From Gemmatimonadota bacterium (lineage in GTDB: Bacteria > Latescibacterota > UBA2968 > UBA8231), in the NCBI GenBank assembly GCA_018672475.1, contig JABHFS010000083.1, positions 62,001-126,000 on the forward strand: a DNA stretch of 64,000 nucleotides, read 5' to 3'. Under the pieces are notes generated by a model. It was not told the origin of the DNA, did no database searches, and saw only the letters and a program-made list of their open reading frames with translations. Positions 1 through 9,351 of this stretch are shown here, piece after piece. Made by a program: the position numbers and the translations under genes. How positions within the stretch are numbered: position 1 is the first letter of the stretch; every line of letters starts with the position of its first letter.

Positions 1-946
1 TCACGGAATCGTAACGGCGCTTGATAACGACCAGCAAACCACCGGCGATAATCGCGATAAAGAGCAAGCTGCCGGCGAAGATATAAGGCGACTCGGCCAT
101 CATCCCGTCGAGCGATATATCCCAGCCCTCCTCTCCCTCCTCGGCGACCTCTTCGCCGTCGAGATACAAATCATCTTCCGCGAACGACATCTCTTGCGTC
201 TCGCCCATGCCCGCTTCTTTGAGACGGATCGAATCCGGTTCGACGCTGATCATCAGGGTCTTGCCGGCCACGCGCAGCTTGAGGTCGGTGTCCTCGCTAT
301 AGCGGATCGTCAGCTCCTTGCCCGTCCTCTGCCCCTGCGACTCGCCGCCGATCATCGCCGTCAGGCGATTGCGGTCCTCGTGCTGCTGGGTCTCTAACTC
401 GATCAGCCTTTCGTCGAGGGCAACGAGATAGGACTTAATAGTGCCCATCTCGTCCCAGACCTGTTGCGCGAAGACCGGATAGGCCGCAAGCGATTTCTGG
501 GATTTTTTGTATTGCTGCATGCCGGCTTCAAGGGTCTTGACCCGCTTGATGACCTTGGCCACTTCAGCCGGTGCCGGCTGGGTAGCGGCCGCCTCCATCG
601 GGACCTTGCCGTATTCAGCTAAGTCACCTACCTGCGGCATCGAATACGACTTAACCATTATTGCCCGGGCGCGCCGGTCCTGCAGGCCCTTCACCTCGGC
701 CAACCCCACTGGTTCCTGGGGGATGCCCAGAATCTCACCGGTGAGCGGGTGTACAATAGCCTCGCCTTCGCGTAGCAGAGTAACTCGGGCGCCTTCGCGC
801 AAACCGTCTAGACGACCTGCATCGAGCACAACCTCGTGCGCGCCAGATTGCTCGACGTCAATAACGCGCGTCAGGACCCTCTCGGCGTGCGCGCCGGAGA
901 ACATGATCGCCACTAGGGCGATATAAATACAGTATTTGTAGAGCAT
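1..946 (-). CDS. Membrane-anchored protein with FlgT-C-like domain (partial)
   Basis: This frame stays open from an ATG at 946 to the left window edge (315 codons), so the gene is cut by the window. A GGAG lies 10 nt before the ATG. Residues 1-21 form a signal peptide ending in GAHA. Residues 22-115 resemble the small beta domain at the C-terminus of flagellar FlgT (pattern LREGARVTLLREGE, HPLTGEILG, then a QDRRARA strand). Residues 125-195 are helical and probably coiled coil. Residues 287-308 are a transmembrane helix followed by KRR. The protein therefore sits in the periplasm with a C-terminal anchor. It lies 31 bp after the next upstream gene and is probably cotranscribed with it. The family assignment is by pattern only; no flagellar genes are nearby. 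Confidence 0.7.
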   Translation of the reverse strand, partial: MLYKYCIYIALVAIMFSGAHAERVLTRVIDVEQSGAHEVVLDAGRLDGLREGARVTLLREGEAIVHPLTGEILGIPQEPVGLAEVKGLQDRRARAIMVKSYSMPQVGDLAEYGKVPMEAAATQPAPAEVAKVIKRVKTLEAGMQQYKKSQKSLAAYPVFAQQVWDEMGTIKSYLVALDERLIELETQQHEDRNRLTAMIGGESQGQRTGKELTIRYSEDTDLKLRVAGKTLMISVEPDSIRLKEAGMGETQEMSFAEDDLYLDGEEVAEEGEEGWDISLDGMMAESPYIFAGSLLFIAIIAGGLLVVIKRRYDSV

Positions 947-977
947 GGGGAGACTGCTCCTTTTCCTTCCGTGGATT

Positions 978-1712
978 TTACATTTTACGTGGACCGTAGT
1001 CCCTGAGTGTTTGCGTCGGTGCACTGCCCGGTGACGGCGGCCATAATTCCCTGCCGACCAGACCGATCCCGCGCGCATAATACGAAGCGTAAGCGCGCAT
1101 TTCCTGCTCGGGCTGGTCGACCGGTCGAAAGCGGGTGACTACCTGGACGCAGTGCGAATAGCGCTGCTGCCCGAGGATCATTACCGTGTCGAGGTTGCCG
1201 ATCTGTTTTTCGATATGCAAGCCCTCGCTGCGGTATACATAGGGCTCCGCGCCGGTGGGGATTACATTAACCCCGCCTTCGGGGCCCATCTCAAAAATCT
1301 TATCGTCTTCGCGGAAGGCGACCGTGCCGTCGGAAAAATAAAATAGCTCCTGGTCCGCCCGACTTTCCCGACGCACGATGCGGCGCTCTACCTCGGTGCG
1401 CGTGCCGCGTTCGGCGTCTTCGCTTACATAAACCCAATAGCGCCCAACTTCGAGGGGATAATACGTATCGACCACCTTATCAGCAGACGACGTGTTTGCA
1501 ACCGCCTTCTGCTCGGCCGCAACCGACTCTACTATCGGTATAGTCTCAACTACGACCGGCTCGTCGACGGCTTCTACCTTGGCTACCGGCGCTTTACCCG
1601 ATGGCGCAAACACACCCAGTAAACCCGCAACCGCAATGCCCATACAGAGCACTCCAGTGAAACCGAGCAAATATACGAGTGGGCCGCCGCTATTCTTTTT
1701 TCTTAGGGTCAC
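978..1712 (-). CDS. Membrane-anchored protein of unknown function
   Basis: This 244-residue protein starts at a GTG with GGAGG 8 nt upstream. Residues 12-33 form a single signal-anchor helix, followed by a Val/Glu/Ala-rich linker to about residue 80. The remaining soluble domain begins with a YYPLEVGRYWVY segment, a pattern common at the start of secreted or lipoprotein beta-rich domains of unknown function. It probably projects into the periplasm. The gene ends 31 bp before the FlgT-C-like gene, so the two probably form an operon. I do not recognise a catalytic motif. Confidence 0.75.
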   Translation of the reverse strand: MTLRKKNSGGPLVYLLGFTGVLCMGIAVAGLLGVFAPSGKAPVAKVEAVDEPVVVETIPIVESVAAEQKAVANTSSADKVVDTYYPLEVGRYWVYVSEDAERGTRTEVERRIVRRESRADQELFYFSDGTVAFREDDKIFEMGPEGGVNVIPTGAEPYVYRSEGLHIEKQIGNLDTVMILGQQRYSHCVQVVTRFRPVDQPEQEMRAYASYYARGIGLVGRELWPPSPGSAPTQTLRDYGPRKM

Positions 1713-1800
1713 TACCTTTACCTCCCGCCTCCTTAATATCGGATAAGTTGGTGAATTCTTTATGTTTTATCCGCGACATTGGTAGCTGCCCGAATTTCAT
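1690..1800 (-). CDS. Possible small leader ORF
   Basis: A 36-codon frame starting at ATG 1800 (or at ATG 1779) runs over the ribosome-binding site and GTG start of the downstream membrane-anchored gene, ending in a charged GSDPKKKE tail. The overlap would allow translational coupling. There is no convincing Shine-Dalgarno and no known family, so this may be chance. Confidence 0.2.
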   Translation of the reverse strand: MKFGQLPMSRIKHKEFTNLSDIKEAGGKGSDPKKKE

Positions 1801-1967
1801 CCCACAAGATCTAGTATAACAAGAGTATACACGACGATGCGGCCACTTTATACAGTAAGAAAAAGATCTATCCCTAAGCAAACACGCCGCCGTTCGCTCT
1901 TTTCACCGCTAATCCATATATTTCCACGCTGATTACAAGCCCTTACCCCGCTTTCAGGAGATATGTC

Positions 1968-2765
1968 ATGAGCCAGGCACAGACGCGCATCGGCCTAATC
2001 GGTTACGGCCAAATTGGTCAGGCGGTACATAAGATGATCGACAACAACGAAGACAATGGCATGGAGGTCGTCTTTGTACACGACCAATTCGCCACCGCCG
2101 TACAAGACCTGTCCACTGACATCGTCCTGGACGATCTCGGCGAATTCGAGTCGCGGCAACCCGATCTAGTCGTCGAAATGGCCCACCCGGATGTAACGCG
2201 CAAATGGGGCACGACGATCCTGGAAAAGACCAATTATATGTTTATCTCGGTCACCGCCCTAGCCGATGCCGAATTGGAGGCGAGCATTCAAGAGACCACC
2301 CGTCGCGCCGGGACCCGCGCCTTCGTCCCCCACGGCGGCGTGGTAGGAATGGACGCGCTATTGGAAAATCGTGACGTGTGGGAATCAGTCGACATCGTCA
2401 TGAAGAAATCGCCGCACAATGTCGACTGCGCCGCCGCCGGCATCGACCCCAACGATATCAAAGAAGAGACGACGCTGTACGACGGCCCGACCAGAGGCAT
2501 CTGCCCGCTTTTTCCGCGCAATGTCAATACCCACGCAGCCATCGCCTACGCCGGCATCGGCTTCGACCGCACGCACTCACTATTACAGGTCAGTCCCGAA
2601 TGGAGTGATGCCATCGTCGAAATCTACGCCAAGGGGCCGGGGATTAATCTTTCCGTCGCGCGCAACGAGAGCATCACCGGGGTCACGGGTGCGTCGACGC
2701 CCGCCTCAATCTACAACACCGTACAAATGATCGGCTCGACCGGTCCGGGTATACACTTACGATGA
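1968..2765 (+). CDS. L-aspartate dehydrogenase-like NAD(P)-dependent oxidoreductase
   Basis: The 265-residue product has an N-terminal Rossmann fold with the dinucleotide motif GLIGYGQIG (residues 9-17) and a C-terminal domain of the aspartate dehydrogenase (DUF108) type. This domain carries the LFPRNVNTHAAIA segment and ends in a ...TPASIYNTVQMIGS-like helix. The family converts aspartate to iminoaspartate or acts on related amino acids, and the length matches. AGGAGA lies upstream of the ATG. The stop overlaps the start of the aminotransferase gene by 4 nt (ATGA), so the two proteins probably act in one amino-acid pathway. The real substrate is unknown. Confidence 0.75.
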   Translation: MSQAQTRIGLIGYGQIGQAVHKMIDNNEDNGMEVVFVHDQFATAVQDLSTDIVLDDLGEFESRQPDLVVEMAHPDVTRKWGTTILEKTNYMFISVTALADAELEASIQETTRRAGTRAFVPHGGVVGMDALLENRDVWESVDIVMKKSPHNVDCAAAGIDPNDIKEETTLYDGPTRGICPLFPRNVNTHAAIAYAGIGFDRTHSLLQVSPEWSDAIVEIYAKGPGINLSVARNESITGVTGASTPASIYNTVQMIGSTGPGIHLR

Positions 2766-3922
2766 AAGCATTTGCCAGTATACCCGCACAAATTCCCCGC
2801 TCGGGCATCCGCGAGATCATGGACCTAGCCTGGGCCGTCGAAAAGACGGGTGAGGTGATCCATTTGGAAGTCGGCCAACCCGATTTCGACACGCCATCGC
2901 ATATCGTCGAAGCCACTTGCCGTTACGCGAACGCCGGTAACACCAAATACGTGCCCAACGCCGGGGTCGATCCGCTGCGCGAGGCGGCGGCCCGTTATTT
3001 CGAGCGCAACACCGGCATCGCCACCGGCGCCAATAATATCCTCGTCACCCCCGGCGCGGTTATGAGCGTAGCGACTTCGTTCCTAGCCCTACTCGAACCT
3101 GGCGACGAGGTCTTACTGCCCGATCCGGGCTGGCCCAACTACCACATGGCCGTCTCCATCGTGCACGGTAAATCCGTCTTTTACAATCTGCGCGCGGAAA
3201 ACCACTTCCTGCCCGACCTCGACGAGATAGAACGCTTGGTCAGCGCCAAAACCAAGCTCATCCTGCTCTGCACGCCTTCCAACCCCACCGGCCAGGTCTA
3301 CGACGAAGCACTGATGCGCGATTTGATGCAATTTGCCCAGCGCCACGACCTGTGGGTACTTTCCGATGAGATCTACGGCGATATCGTCTTCGACGAAAAA
3401 CACCACAGCGCACTACCGCACGATGAGGATGGCCGCACGCTGATCGTCTCGGGCATGTCCAAAAGCTACGCGATGACCGGCTACCGCGTCGGCTTCACCC
3501 GCGCCAACCCCGACTATATCGAACTAGCCGCTAAATTGCAGGAGCCCTTCGTTTCCTGCGGCACCGGCTTTTCACAACTGGCCTCGGCTGAGGCGCTCGA
3601 CGGACCGCAGGAACCCGTCGCAGCAATGCGCGAGGCCTACCACCGCCGCCGCGATATAGCAGTAGAGGTCCTACGCGCATACGATCTCTACCGCTATACC
3701 CCCGGCGGCGCGATCTACCTGATGATCGATATATCCGCCTCCGGCATGGATTCGCACGACTTCGCGATGAAACTATTAAACGAAAAGCGCGTCGCGGTCG
3801 CCCCCGGCAAAACCTTCGGCAAAATGTGCGAGGACCACATCCGCATCTCCATCGCCGCTTCCGACGAGCATATTCGCCGGGGCGTCACTGCGATCTGCGA
3901 GTTGGTACGGGAAGGCCAATGA
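2762..3922 (+). CDS. PLP-dependent aminotransferase, class I/II
   Basis: The 386-residue length is typical of fold-type I aspartate aminotransferase-like enzymes. Visible hallmarks are the substrate and cofactor strand LLCTPSNPTGQVY, the PLP-ring Asp in LSDEIYGDIVF, and the PLP lysine in VSGMSKSYAMTGYRVGF. It starts inside the end of the dehydrogenase gene (ATGA overlap), which implies coupled translation. A plausible joint role is transfer of an amino group between an oxo acid and an aspartate-like substrate. The specificity cannot be read from the sequence. Confidence 0.85.
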   Translation: MKAFASIPAQIPRSGIREIMDLAWAVEKTGEVIHLEVGQPDFDTPSHIVEATCRYANAGNTKYVPNAGVDPLREAAARYFERNTGIATGANNILVTPGAVMSVATSFLALLEPGDEVLLPDPGWPNYHMAVSIVHGKSVFYNLRAENHFLPDLDEIERLVSAKTKLILLCTPSNPTGQVYDEALMRDLMQFAQRHDLWVLSDEIYGDIVFDEKHHSALPHDEDGRTLIVSGMSKSYAMTGYRVGFTRANPDYIELAAKLQEPFVSCGTGFSQLASAEALDGPQEPVAAMREAYHRRRDIAVEVLRAYDLYRYTPGGAIYLMIDISASGMDSHDFAMKLLNEKRVAVAPGKTFGKMCEDHIRISIAASDEHIRRGVTAICELVREGQ

Positions 3923-4095
3923 AGCCCGTGCTGGTCCGCACACAACGACGCACCCCGAGCAAGATCATTAACAATATCAAAGAGGCCTAGTCCGACGCGA
4001 TAGTGGTGGATATCAGCGATATCGAACTAAAAAATAGCCCCCGCAATATCAAGGTGTTGCAGGACGAGGATAATATCGCCGTCGTCGACCCATAA
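3919..4095 (+). pseudogene. Interrupted ORF after the aminotransferase gene
   Basis: A frame beginning at ATG 3919, which overlaps the aminotransferase stop, reads 23 codons to a TAG at 3988-3990. It then continues in the same frame with plausible protein sequence (SDAIVVDISDIEL...) to TAA at 4093-4095. The strand-like composition on both sides of the stop suggests one former gene. I do not recognise the family. It is too short to exclude chance. Confidence 0.35.
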
Positions 4096-4253
4096 ATCGA
4101 TCTCGCGACGCAAGCTCACCCCCTCGACTGTGTTATCCGATTCTATTGATCAACAAACGGCTCAACTGCGACGGCTGACCCGCTCCACAAGAGCCGCTAC
4201 AACCACCGGCGGCCATCGACTACACACTGCCATATAATAGCCCGCCAACCATC

Positions 4254-5702
4254 TTATGGGCGAGCTGCCATTGGCGCCGTCGGCCCCGAGTGGTGTTGAT
4301 AGCCCAGCGCGTGTGAACGCCACCTTTTGTCCACCACTACTTTCTGCGTATAAAACGGATCCTCCTGCTCGCGAATATGCCGTTTGAGCATCTCCCGGTG
4401 CTCCAACAGCACCGCGCGATACGCAGGGTCGGCGGCCAAATTGACCATCTCGCCGCGATCCGTCTCCAGATCGTACAGCTCTTCCCCCCCGGTCGGATCG
4501 GCGGCCCCACCGCTGCCTTCGAGATAGCACGTATACTTGAAACGCGCACTGCGGATCATGCGACCAGGGCTTACCGTACACCCCCACTCCGAATACCACT
4601 CGGCAGCGACAAATTCCCGTTGCACTTCTTCCTTTTTGAGCAGCGGCGCGAAACTCACGCCGGACAAACCATCCGGAACTTCGATTCCGGCGTATTCGCA
4701 CAAGCCCGGAAACAGATCCAATAACGAGGTCAACGTCGCAACCCGCTGCCCGCCATTCGGCACACCCGGCCCGGCAACAACAAAGGGTACGCGCGCCGTC
4801 TCTTCGTAAAACGAAACCTGTTTGGTCGCCATCTGATGCGAGCCCATTGCGTCGCCGTGGTCGGCCATCAGCACGACCAGCGTATCGTCCAGCACGCCGC
4901 CTTCTTCCAACAGTCGCAATATTGTTCCGACGTGCTCATCCGCCATCTTCGCATAGTGCCGGAAAGCATCGATATAATAGCGCCAGTCCTCGTCGGTATA
5001 ATGCGAGGTCTGACCGGCTCGATTGTGGCTGCAACAGAGATAGCGGATCGGCAGCGGCAGACTATCCCAATCGGTTACTTTATTATTGCTCGGAAGCTCT
5101 GGCAGGTTCTCCGGCGAAATGGCATGCGCAACCGGCCCGTCCAGGCTGCTGTGCTCACCGATCCAACCACAGATATTGTGCGGATTCTGCAAATCTACAA
5201 CCGCACAAAACGGATCGGGGAAACCGCCCTCGGCCCATTCGGCAAAGCGGTCCATCGCCCAGTTGTCTTTCCAGGTGTCATTGTTCTCCGGATATCCCAC
5301 CGGCACATGTTCCGATTCTCGCGTGCCGTCCGCTACAATTTCAAACCCGCGTAAACCACCCGAGTCGTGGCACTTGCCGAAATGGATGGTATGGTAGCCC
5401 GCGTTCTTAAAACTCTCGCCAATCGTCGGCATATCTTCCGGCACCGACTCGTTCGGCAAAATATCCGGCCCCTGCACTTTTAAGCCATTGCAGAGCACGC
5501 CGGTATCGTGCGGGTAACGCCCCGTCCAAAAAGCAGCACGCGACGGTCCACACAACGGATAACTGGTGTACATATTCTCGAAGACTGCTCCACGCCCGGC
5601 GAGGCGGTCGATATTGGGCGTATCGGCCCAGTCGCTCTCGCCATAGGCACCGACCGCGCGCGTCGACAGATGATCACTTACAATAACAACAACATTAGGC
5701 AT
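4254..5702 (-). CDS. Type I sulfatase (formylglycine-dependent)
   Basis: The protein of about 482 residues shows the sulfatase signature CGPSRAAFWTGR. Its Cys (of C-x-P-S-R) is converted to formylglycine in this family. The N-terminal metal-binding strand (VVVIVSDHLS) and the later LMADHGDAMGSH metal loop are also present. I chose ATG 5702 (or 5705) because AGGGGGA lies just upstream; a longer GTG start at 5717 lies inside the fucosidase gene. No signal peptide is evident. The gene follows the GH29 fucosidase almost without a gap, so the pair probably desulfates and trims fucose-rich sulfated glycans such as fucoidans or mucins. An anaerobic sulfatase-maturating enzyme or FGE was not seen in the window. 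Confidence 0.88.
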   Translation of the reverse strand: MPNVVVIVSDHLSTRAVGAYGESDWADTPNIDRLAGRGAVFENMYTSYPLCGPSRAAFWTGRYPHDTGVLCNGLKVQGPDILPNESVPEDMPTIGESFKNAGYHTIHFGKCHDSGGLRGFEIVADGTRESEHVPVGYPENNDTWKDNWAMDRFAEWAEGGFPDPFCAVVDLQNPHNICGWIGEHSSLDGPVAHAISPENLPELPSNNKVTDWDSLPLPIRYLCCSHNRAGQTSHYTDEDWRYYIDAFRHYAKMADEHVGTILRLLEEGGVLDDTLVVLMADHGDAMGSHQMATKQVSFYEETARVPFVVAGPGVPNGGQRVATLTSLLDLFPGLCEYAGIEVPDGLSGVSFAPLLKKEEVQREFVAAEWYSEWGCTVSPGRMIRSARFKYTCYLEGSGGAADPTGGEELYDLETDRGEMVNLAADPAYRAVLLEHREMLKRHIREQEDPFYTQKVVVDKRWRSHALGYQHHSGPTAPMAARP

Positions 5703-5710
5703 CATTCCCC

Positions 5711-7438
5711 CTACCACTGGGCTCGAGTGAAGTGAATCGATTGCAGGCTGCCCATCTCGAGATTCCCATCCATGCAGCGGACGCCCACCTCATAACGCCC
5801 AGGAGAGGAAAATTCGATCAGACCGATTGGGAAAGTCTGGTAGTTGTGCGATGAATTTTGTTCGTTCTGAATGTGCTCGCCGCCTTTAATCCCCACGCCC
5901 CAAACCAACCGCCCCTCACCGGCATAGGTCAGATCGACCTGATAATCCCCGGGAACCAGCACGTCGACCTCCCACACGGCCTCGCCCTGCGCTTGCCATT
6001 CGTGCACCCTGGTCACGTGTTTCCATTCGCCGAACTTCTCCATCCACCGCACAGAATCTTTTGTCGCATCGTTCACCACTGCAAATTCGGCCTGTATCTC
6101 GGTGCGAAACTCCGGATCCAGCCCCCAAGTCGGGTCGGCTTGCGGTACACTAGAAAGCTCGACTTCGATGATCGAGACCAATGTTTCCGGCGCCTGTGGC
6201 GGCAATTCGAAACGAATCCAACTCCGCTCTTTTTTCCAGCTGACACTCTCGCCCTCCTGGCCACGGAGCAATCGCGTCGCGACAATATCGCCTTTGAAGC
6301 CAGGCAGATAAAGCGTACTCGAAGCGGGCCATTGCAGCACCGACAGATAGAGCGTATTCCCCTTGCACGTGACATCTCCCCAAGGCAGGGCGTGTTGCCA
6401 GGGCGAGGCGTCCGCCGCATAGACCACTTGCGGATAGCGACTGATCCAAGCGCCGGCCGCCCGCAAGGCACGCGCCGCCCGCAAGGGCACCGAACCATCG
6501 CCGCGGACCCCTAGGTTTAGCATATAGGTACCGCCGCGCCCGACACAGGCGATGAGTCGCCGCAGAATCTCTTGCGGCGATTTCCAATACTCGTCATACC
6601 AGGCATAAGCCCACGAATCATTGCTCGTGTCGACGCTTTCCCACATCCCGTGCACATTGCGCATTGGCACGTCCATATCTCCGAGTGTCTGATAGTCGCC
6701 CAGATCGTGCCCCGCCCGCCCCGAGACCAGCGCGTTGGGCTGATTTTTGCGGATCACGGCGACCAATTGCTCGACATATTCTTTCGGCATCTTGCCAGGC
6801 GTGTCAAACCATACGATTTCAATGGCCCCGTATTGGGTAGTGATCTCCTCGACCTGCGGCAGACACTTCTTTTTGAAGTAGTCGTCAAAATCCGCAGCTT
6901 GCCCCGCCGCGTCGGTCTCGGGCCCGCCACCGCCACCGGGGAAAGTCCAATCCTGGTTGTGCGAATAATAAAAGCCGAAACCGATGCCGACTTTTTTGCA
7001 CGCCGCGGCCAACTCTCGCATCGGGTCGCGGTCAAAAGGCGTCGCGTCGACAATATTGAAATCGTCGGCCTCAGAGCGATACATGGCGAATCCGTCGTGG
7101 TGCTTGCTGGTGATCACGATGTATTTCATACCCGCATCTTTGGCCAGTTGGGCTATTTCTTCGGCATCAAACCGTACGGGATTGAACGAAGCCGCACGTT
7201 GTTTATAGTCGTCGACGGGAATCCCGGCCATGCGTGGGTGCATGATCCATTCGCCGATGCCGTAATAAGTTTTGCCGTCCACTTCGTTGGCCAGGTTCGA
7301 ATAGGGGCCCCAGTGGATAAACATCGCGTAGTTGCCGTCGTTAAAGAGTTGGCCGCGAACGGCGTCCTCGGGCCGGAGCTTGACTATTTGCTCGCCCCAC
7401 ATCTGCTCCATGCCTTGTCCCGATTTTCTTTCGCTCAT
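5711..7438 (-). CDS. Alpha-L-fucosidase, GH29 family
   Basis: The 575-residue protein has the GH29 catalytic barrel in its N-terminal two thirds. It carries MFIHWGPYS near the start, the ITSKHHDGFAMY strand and the nucleophile Asp in the IEIVWFDTPGKM segment. The C-terminal part (about 440-575) looks like one or two beta-sandwich domains. AAGGGGA precedes the ATG. No clear signal peptide is visible, so it may act in the cytoplasm or be exported otherwise. It is the first gene of an operon with the sulfatase. It is divergent from the phytanoyl-CoA-dioxygenase-like gene, with a shared upstream region of only 55 bp that must hold both promoters. Confidence 0.9.
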   Translation of the reverse strand: MSERKSGQGMEQMWGEQIVKLRPEDAVRGQLFNDGNYAMFIHWGPYSNLANEVDGKTYYGIGEWIMHPRMAGIPVDDYKQRAASFNPVRFDAEEIAQLAKDAGMKYIVITSKHHDGFAMYRSEADDFNIVDATPFDRDPMRELAAACKKVGIGFGFYYSHNQDWTFPGGGGGPETDAAGQAADFDDYFKKKCLPQVEEITTQYGAIEIVWFDTPGKMPKEYVEQLVAVIRKNQPNALVSGRAGHDLGDYQTLGDMDVPMRNVHGMWESVDTSNDSWAYAWYDEYWKSPQEILRRLIACVGRGGTYMLNLGVRGDGSVPLRAARALRAAGAWISRYPQVVYAADASPWQHALPWGDVTCKGNTLYLSVLQWPASSTLYLPGFKGDIVATRLLRGQEGESVSWKKERSWIRFELPPQAPETLVSIIEVELSSVPQADPTWGLDPEFRTEIQAEFAVVNDATKDSVRWMEKFGEWKHVTRVHEWQAQGEAVWEVDVLVPGDYQVDLTYAGEGRLVWGVGIKGGEHIQNEQNSSHNYQTFPIGLIEFSSPGRYEVGVRCMDGNLEMGSLQSIHFTRAQW

Positions 7439-7493
7439 ATTTTCCCCTTAGTTAACACCTTCTACCCGCCCCGACCGAGGAGCCCGAATCTCT

Positions 7494-8252
7494 ATGGACG
7501 CACAGCTATTGCAACGAGGTTTCACACCCGAACCATTAAAGCCGGCACTGTACCGCGAACTTGATCAAAACGGCTTTGCCGTTATCGAAAATGTCATCGG
7601 GCCAAAATGGCTAGAGCAATTGCGCCAGACCTTTGAAGAACTTGTCGAAGAAGAAGGCGAAGAAGCCGGCGTCGAGGTCGCGCAGATGAAGGGCGTGCGC
7701 CGGCTCGCCGATTTGGTCAACAAGGGCGAGGCCTTCGACGCGGTATATGTGCAGCCGGCGCTGTTGACGGCGGCGCTTCACATCTTTCAGCGACCATTCA
7801 AACTGCATTCGCTCAACGGGCATGACCCGTTGGTCAACGACGGCTTACAAAGCCTACACGCCGACGGCGGCCAACCCGAAACTGCCGAGGGGCCTTTCCG
7901 CGTCGTCAACTCGATGTGGATGCTCGACGATTTCACCACAGAAAACGGTGCCACCCGCATCATCCCCGGTAGCCACCGCAAGCTCGGCAATATCAACGAC
8001 TATATCGAGGATCGCATGGCCGACCACCCCGAGCAAGTCCACCTCCAGGGTTCGGCCGGTTCGGTCGCCGTCTTCAACGGCAGTATCTGGCACAGTTCCT
8101 ACATTAACCATTCGGGCCGGTTCCGTCGCACGCTGCATTGCGCCTTTATCGCCCGCGAGTTCGACCAGCAAACCAACCAACGCGAGTATTTGCGCCCCGA
8201 AACCGCCGAACGCCTCTCGCCATTGGCCCGCTATATTCTCGACGTCGATTGA
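7494..8252 (+). CDS. Phytanoyl-CoA dioxygenase family protein
   Basis: This 252-residue protein has the jelly-roll fold typical of Fe(II)/2-oxoglutarate oxygenases. The proximal HxD iron-binding pair is in SLHADGGQP, and the distal His lies in the NGSIWHSSYINHSGRFRRT segment, followed by the 2-oxoglutarate-binding Arg. GAGGAG lies upstream of the ATG. Members of this family hydroxylate diverse small molecules, and lineages rich in them use them on natural products and quaternary amines. The substrate here is unknown. Confidence 0.85.
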   Translation: MDAQLLQRGFTPEPLKPALYRELDQNGFAVIENVIGPKWLEQLRQTFEELVEEEGEEAGVEVAQMKGVRRLADLVNKGEAFDAVYVQPALLTAALHIFQRPFKLHSLNGHDPLVNDGLQSLHADGGQPETAEGPFRVVNSMWMLDDFTTENGATRIIPGSHRKLGNINDYIEDRMADHPEQVHLQGSAGSVAVFNGSIWHSSYINHSGRFRRTLHCAFIAREFDQQTNQREYLRPETAERLSPLARYILDVD

Positions 8253-8255
8253 GCT

Positions 8256-9335
8256 TCAGCTATACTTCCCATATTCGTCTTCGCCCCGCAAACGCTCCAA
8301 CACCTCCTTGACCCGCTGCGCCTCATCCTTCTTGCAGATCAAGAGCGCGTCCTCCGTATCGACCACCACCAGATCCTCTACCCCGATCAACGCCACCACC
8401 TTGCCCGCCCGCCCGTAGACCGTCGAATTCGCGACATCCACTGTCACCACTTCGCCCGACAGCAAATTGCCCATATCGTCTACTGGCAAGACATCCGTCA
8501 ACGCCGCCCAAGAGCCGATATCACCCCAGTCGATATCCGCCTCGATCGTCGCCACCTTCTCGGCACGCTCGATAATCGCATTGTCAACGGCAACAGCCTT
8601 TAGCGCTGGATACTCACGGGCGATCACCGCCGCTTCCTCCGCCGTGCCCACCGCCGCCTGAATCCGCATCAATGCCTCGTGCATTTCAGGCTCAAAACGG
8701 GCAAAGAGTTCTAACACCGTGGCCGCCTTCCAGACAAACATATTGCTATTCCACAGGTATTGACCGTTTTCCACATATTCGGCCGCCGTTGCCGCGTCGG
8801 GTTTTTCGGTGAAGGCCTCGACCTTGTAAACCGGTTGTCCCGCGACTTCTTCAAGGACTTCGCCCCGGCGAATATAGCCATAGCCGGTCTCCCCCCTCGT
8901 CGGCACCACACCCAGGGTAAACAGATAGTCGGGATGGGCTTTTAACGCCTCATCGGCGACTTGCAGCAACCGACAGAATTCCTCGCCCCGGCCGATATAG
9001 TGATCCGACCCCAGACTCGCGACAACACACCCCGGATAACGCGCCTCCAATAGCGCGCACTCCAACCCGACAGCCGGCCCCGTATTGCGCAACGCCGGTT
9101 CAACGATCAACTGCTCAGCGGGCAACGCCGGCAACTGCTCGCCGACCAACCCCGTCATCTGCACTCCGGTCGAAACCAAAATATCCCCCGGCGCCGCGAT
9201 CGGCTCTATGCGGCTAACCGCCTCCTGCAGCATCGTCTGCTCGCCGGCCATGGCGTGGAACTGCTTAGGTTTACTCTGGCGACTATAGGGCCAGAGCCGG
9301 GTGCCAATACCCCCGGCACGAATAACAAATTTCAT
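8256..9335 (-). CDS. manC: Mannose-1-phosphate guanylyltransferase
   Basis: The 359-residue enzyme makes GDP-mannose from GTP and mannose 1-phosphate. The N-terminal nucleotide-binding loop reads AGGIGTRLWPYSR followed by KPKQF, diagnostic of the family. The middle holds FVEKP-type FTEKPDAATA and the WNSNMFVWK segment. The first residues read VIRAGG rather than the usual VILAGG. GAGGA precedes the ATG by 8 nt, 16 bp after the phosphomannose isomerase gene. The product lacks the fused isomerase domain found in bifunctional ManC/AlgA proteins, because that activity is encoded separately next door. Confidence 0.92.
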   Translation of the reverse strand: MKFVIRAGGIGTRLWPYSRQSKPKQFHAMAGEQTMLQEAVSRIEPIAAPGDILVSTGVQMTGLVGEQLPALPAEQLIVEPALRNTGPAVGLECALLEARYPGCVVASLGSDHYIGRGEEFCRLLQVADEALKAHPDYLFTLGVVPTRGETGYGYIRRGEVLEEVAGQPVYKVEAFTEKPDAATAAEYVENGQYLWNSNMFVWKAATVLELFARFEPEMHEALMRIQAAVGTAEEAAVIAREYPALKAVAVDNAIIERAEKVATIEADIDWGDIGSWAALTDVLPVDDMGNLLSGEVVTVDVANSTVYGRAGKVVALIGVEDLVVVDTEDALLICKKDEAQRVKEVLERLRGEDEYGKYS

Positions 9336-9351
9336 CGAAAAATTCCTCTTT

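Noticed and set aside
4162-4701. 179-codon minus-strand ORF in another frame of the sulfatase region
   Set aside because: It overlaps the C-terminal coding part of the sulfatase in a different frame and has no coherent domain.
6572-7564. 330-codon plus-strand ORF opposite the fucosidase gene
   Set aside because: Antisense to conserved GH29 motifs, with no ribosome-binding site.
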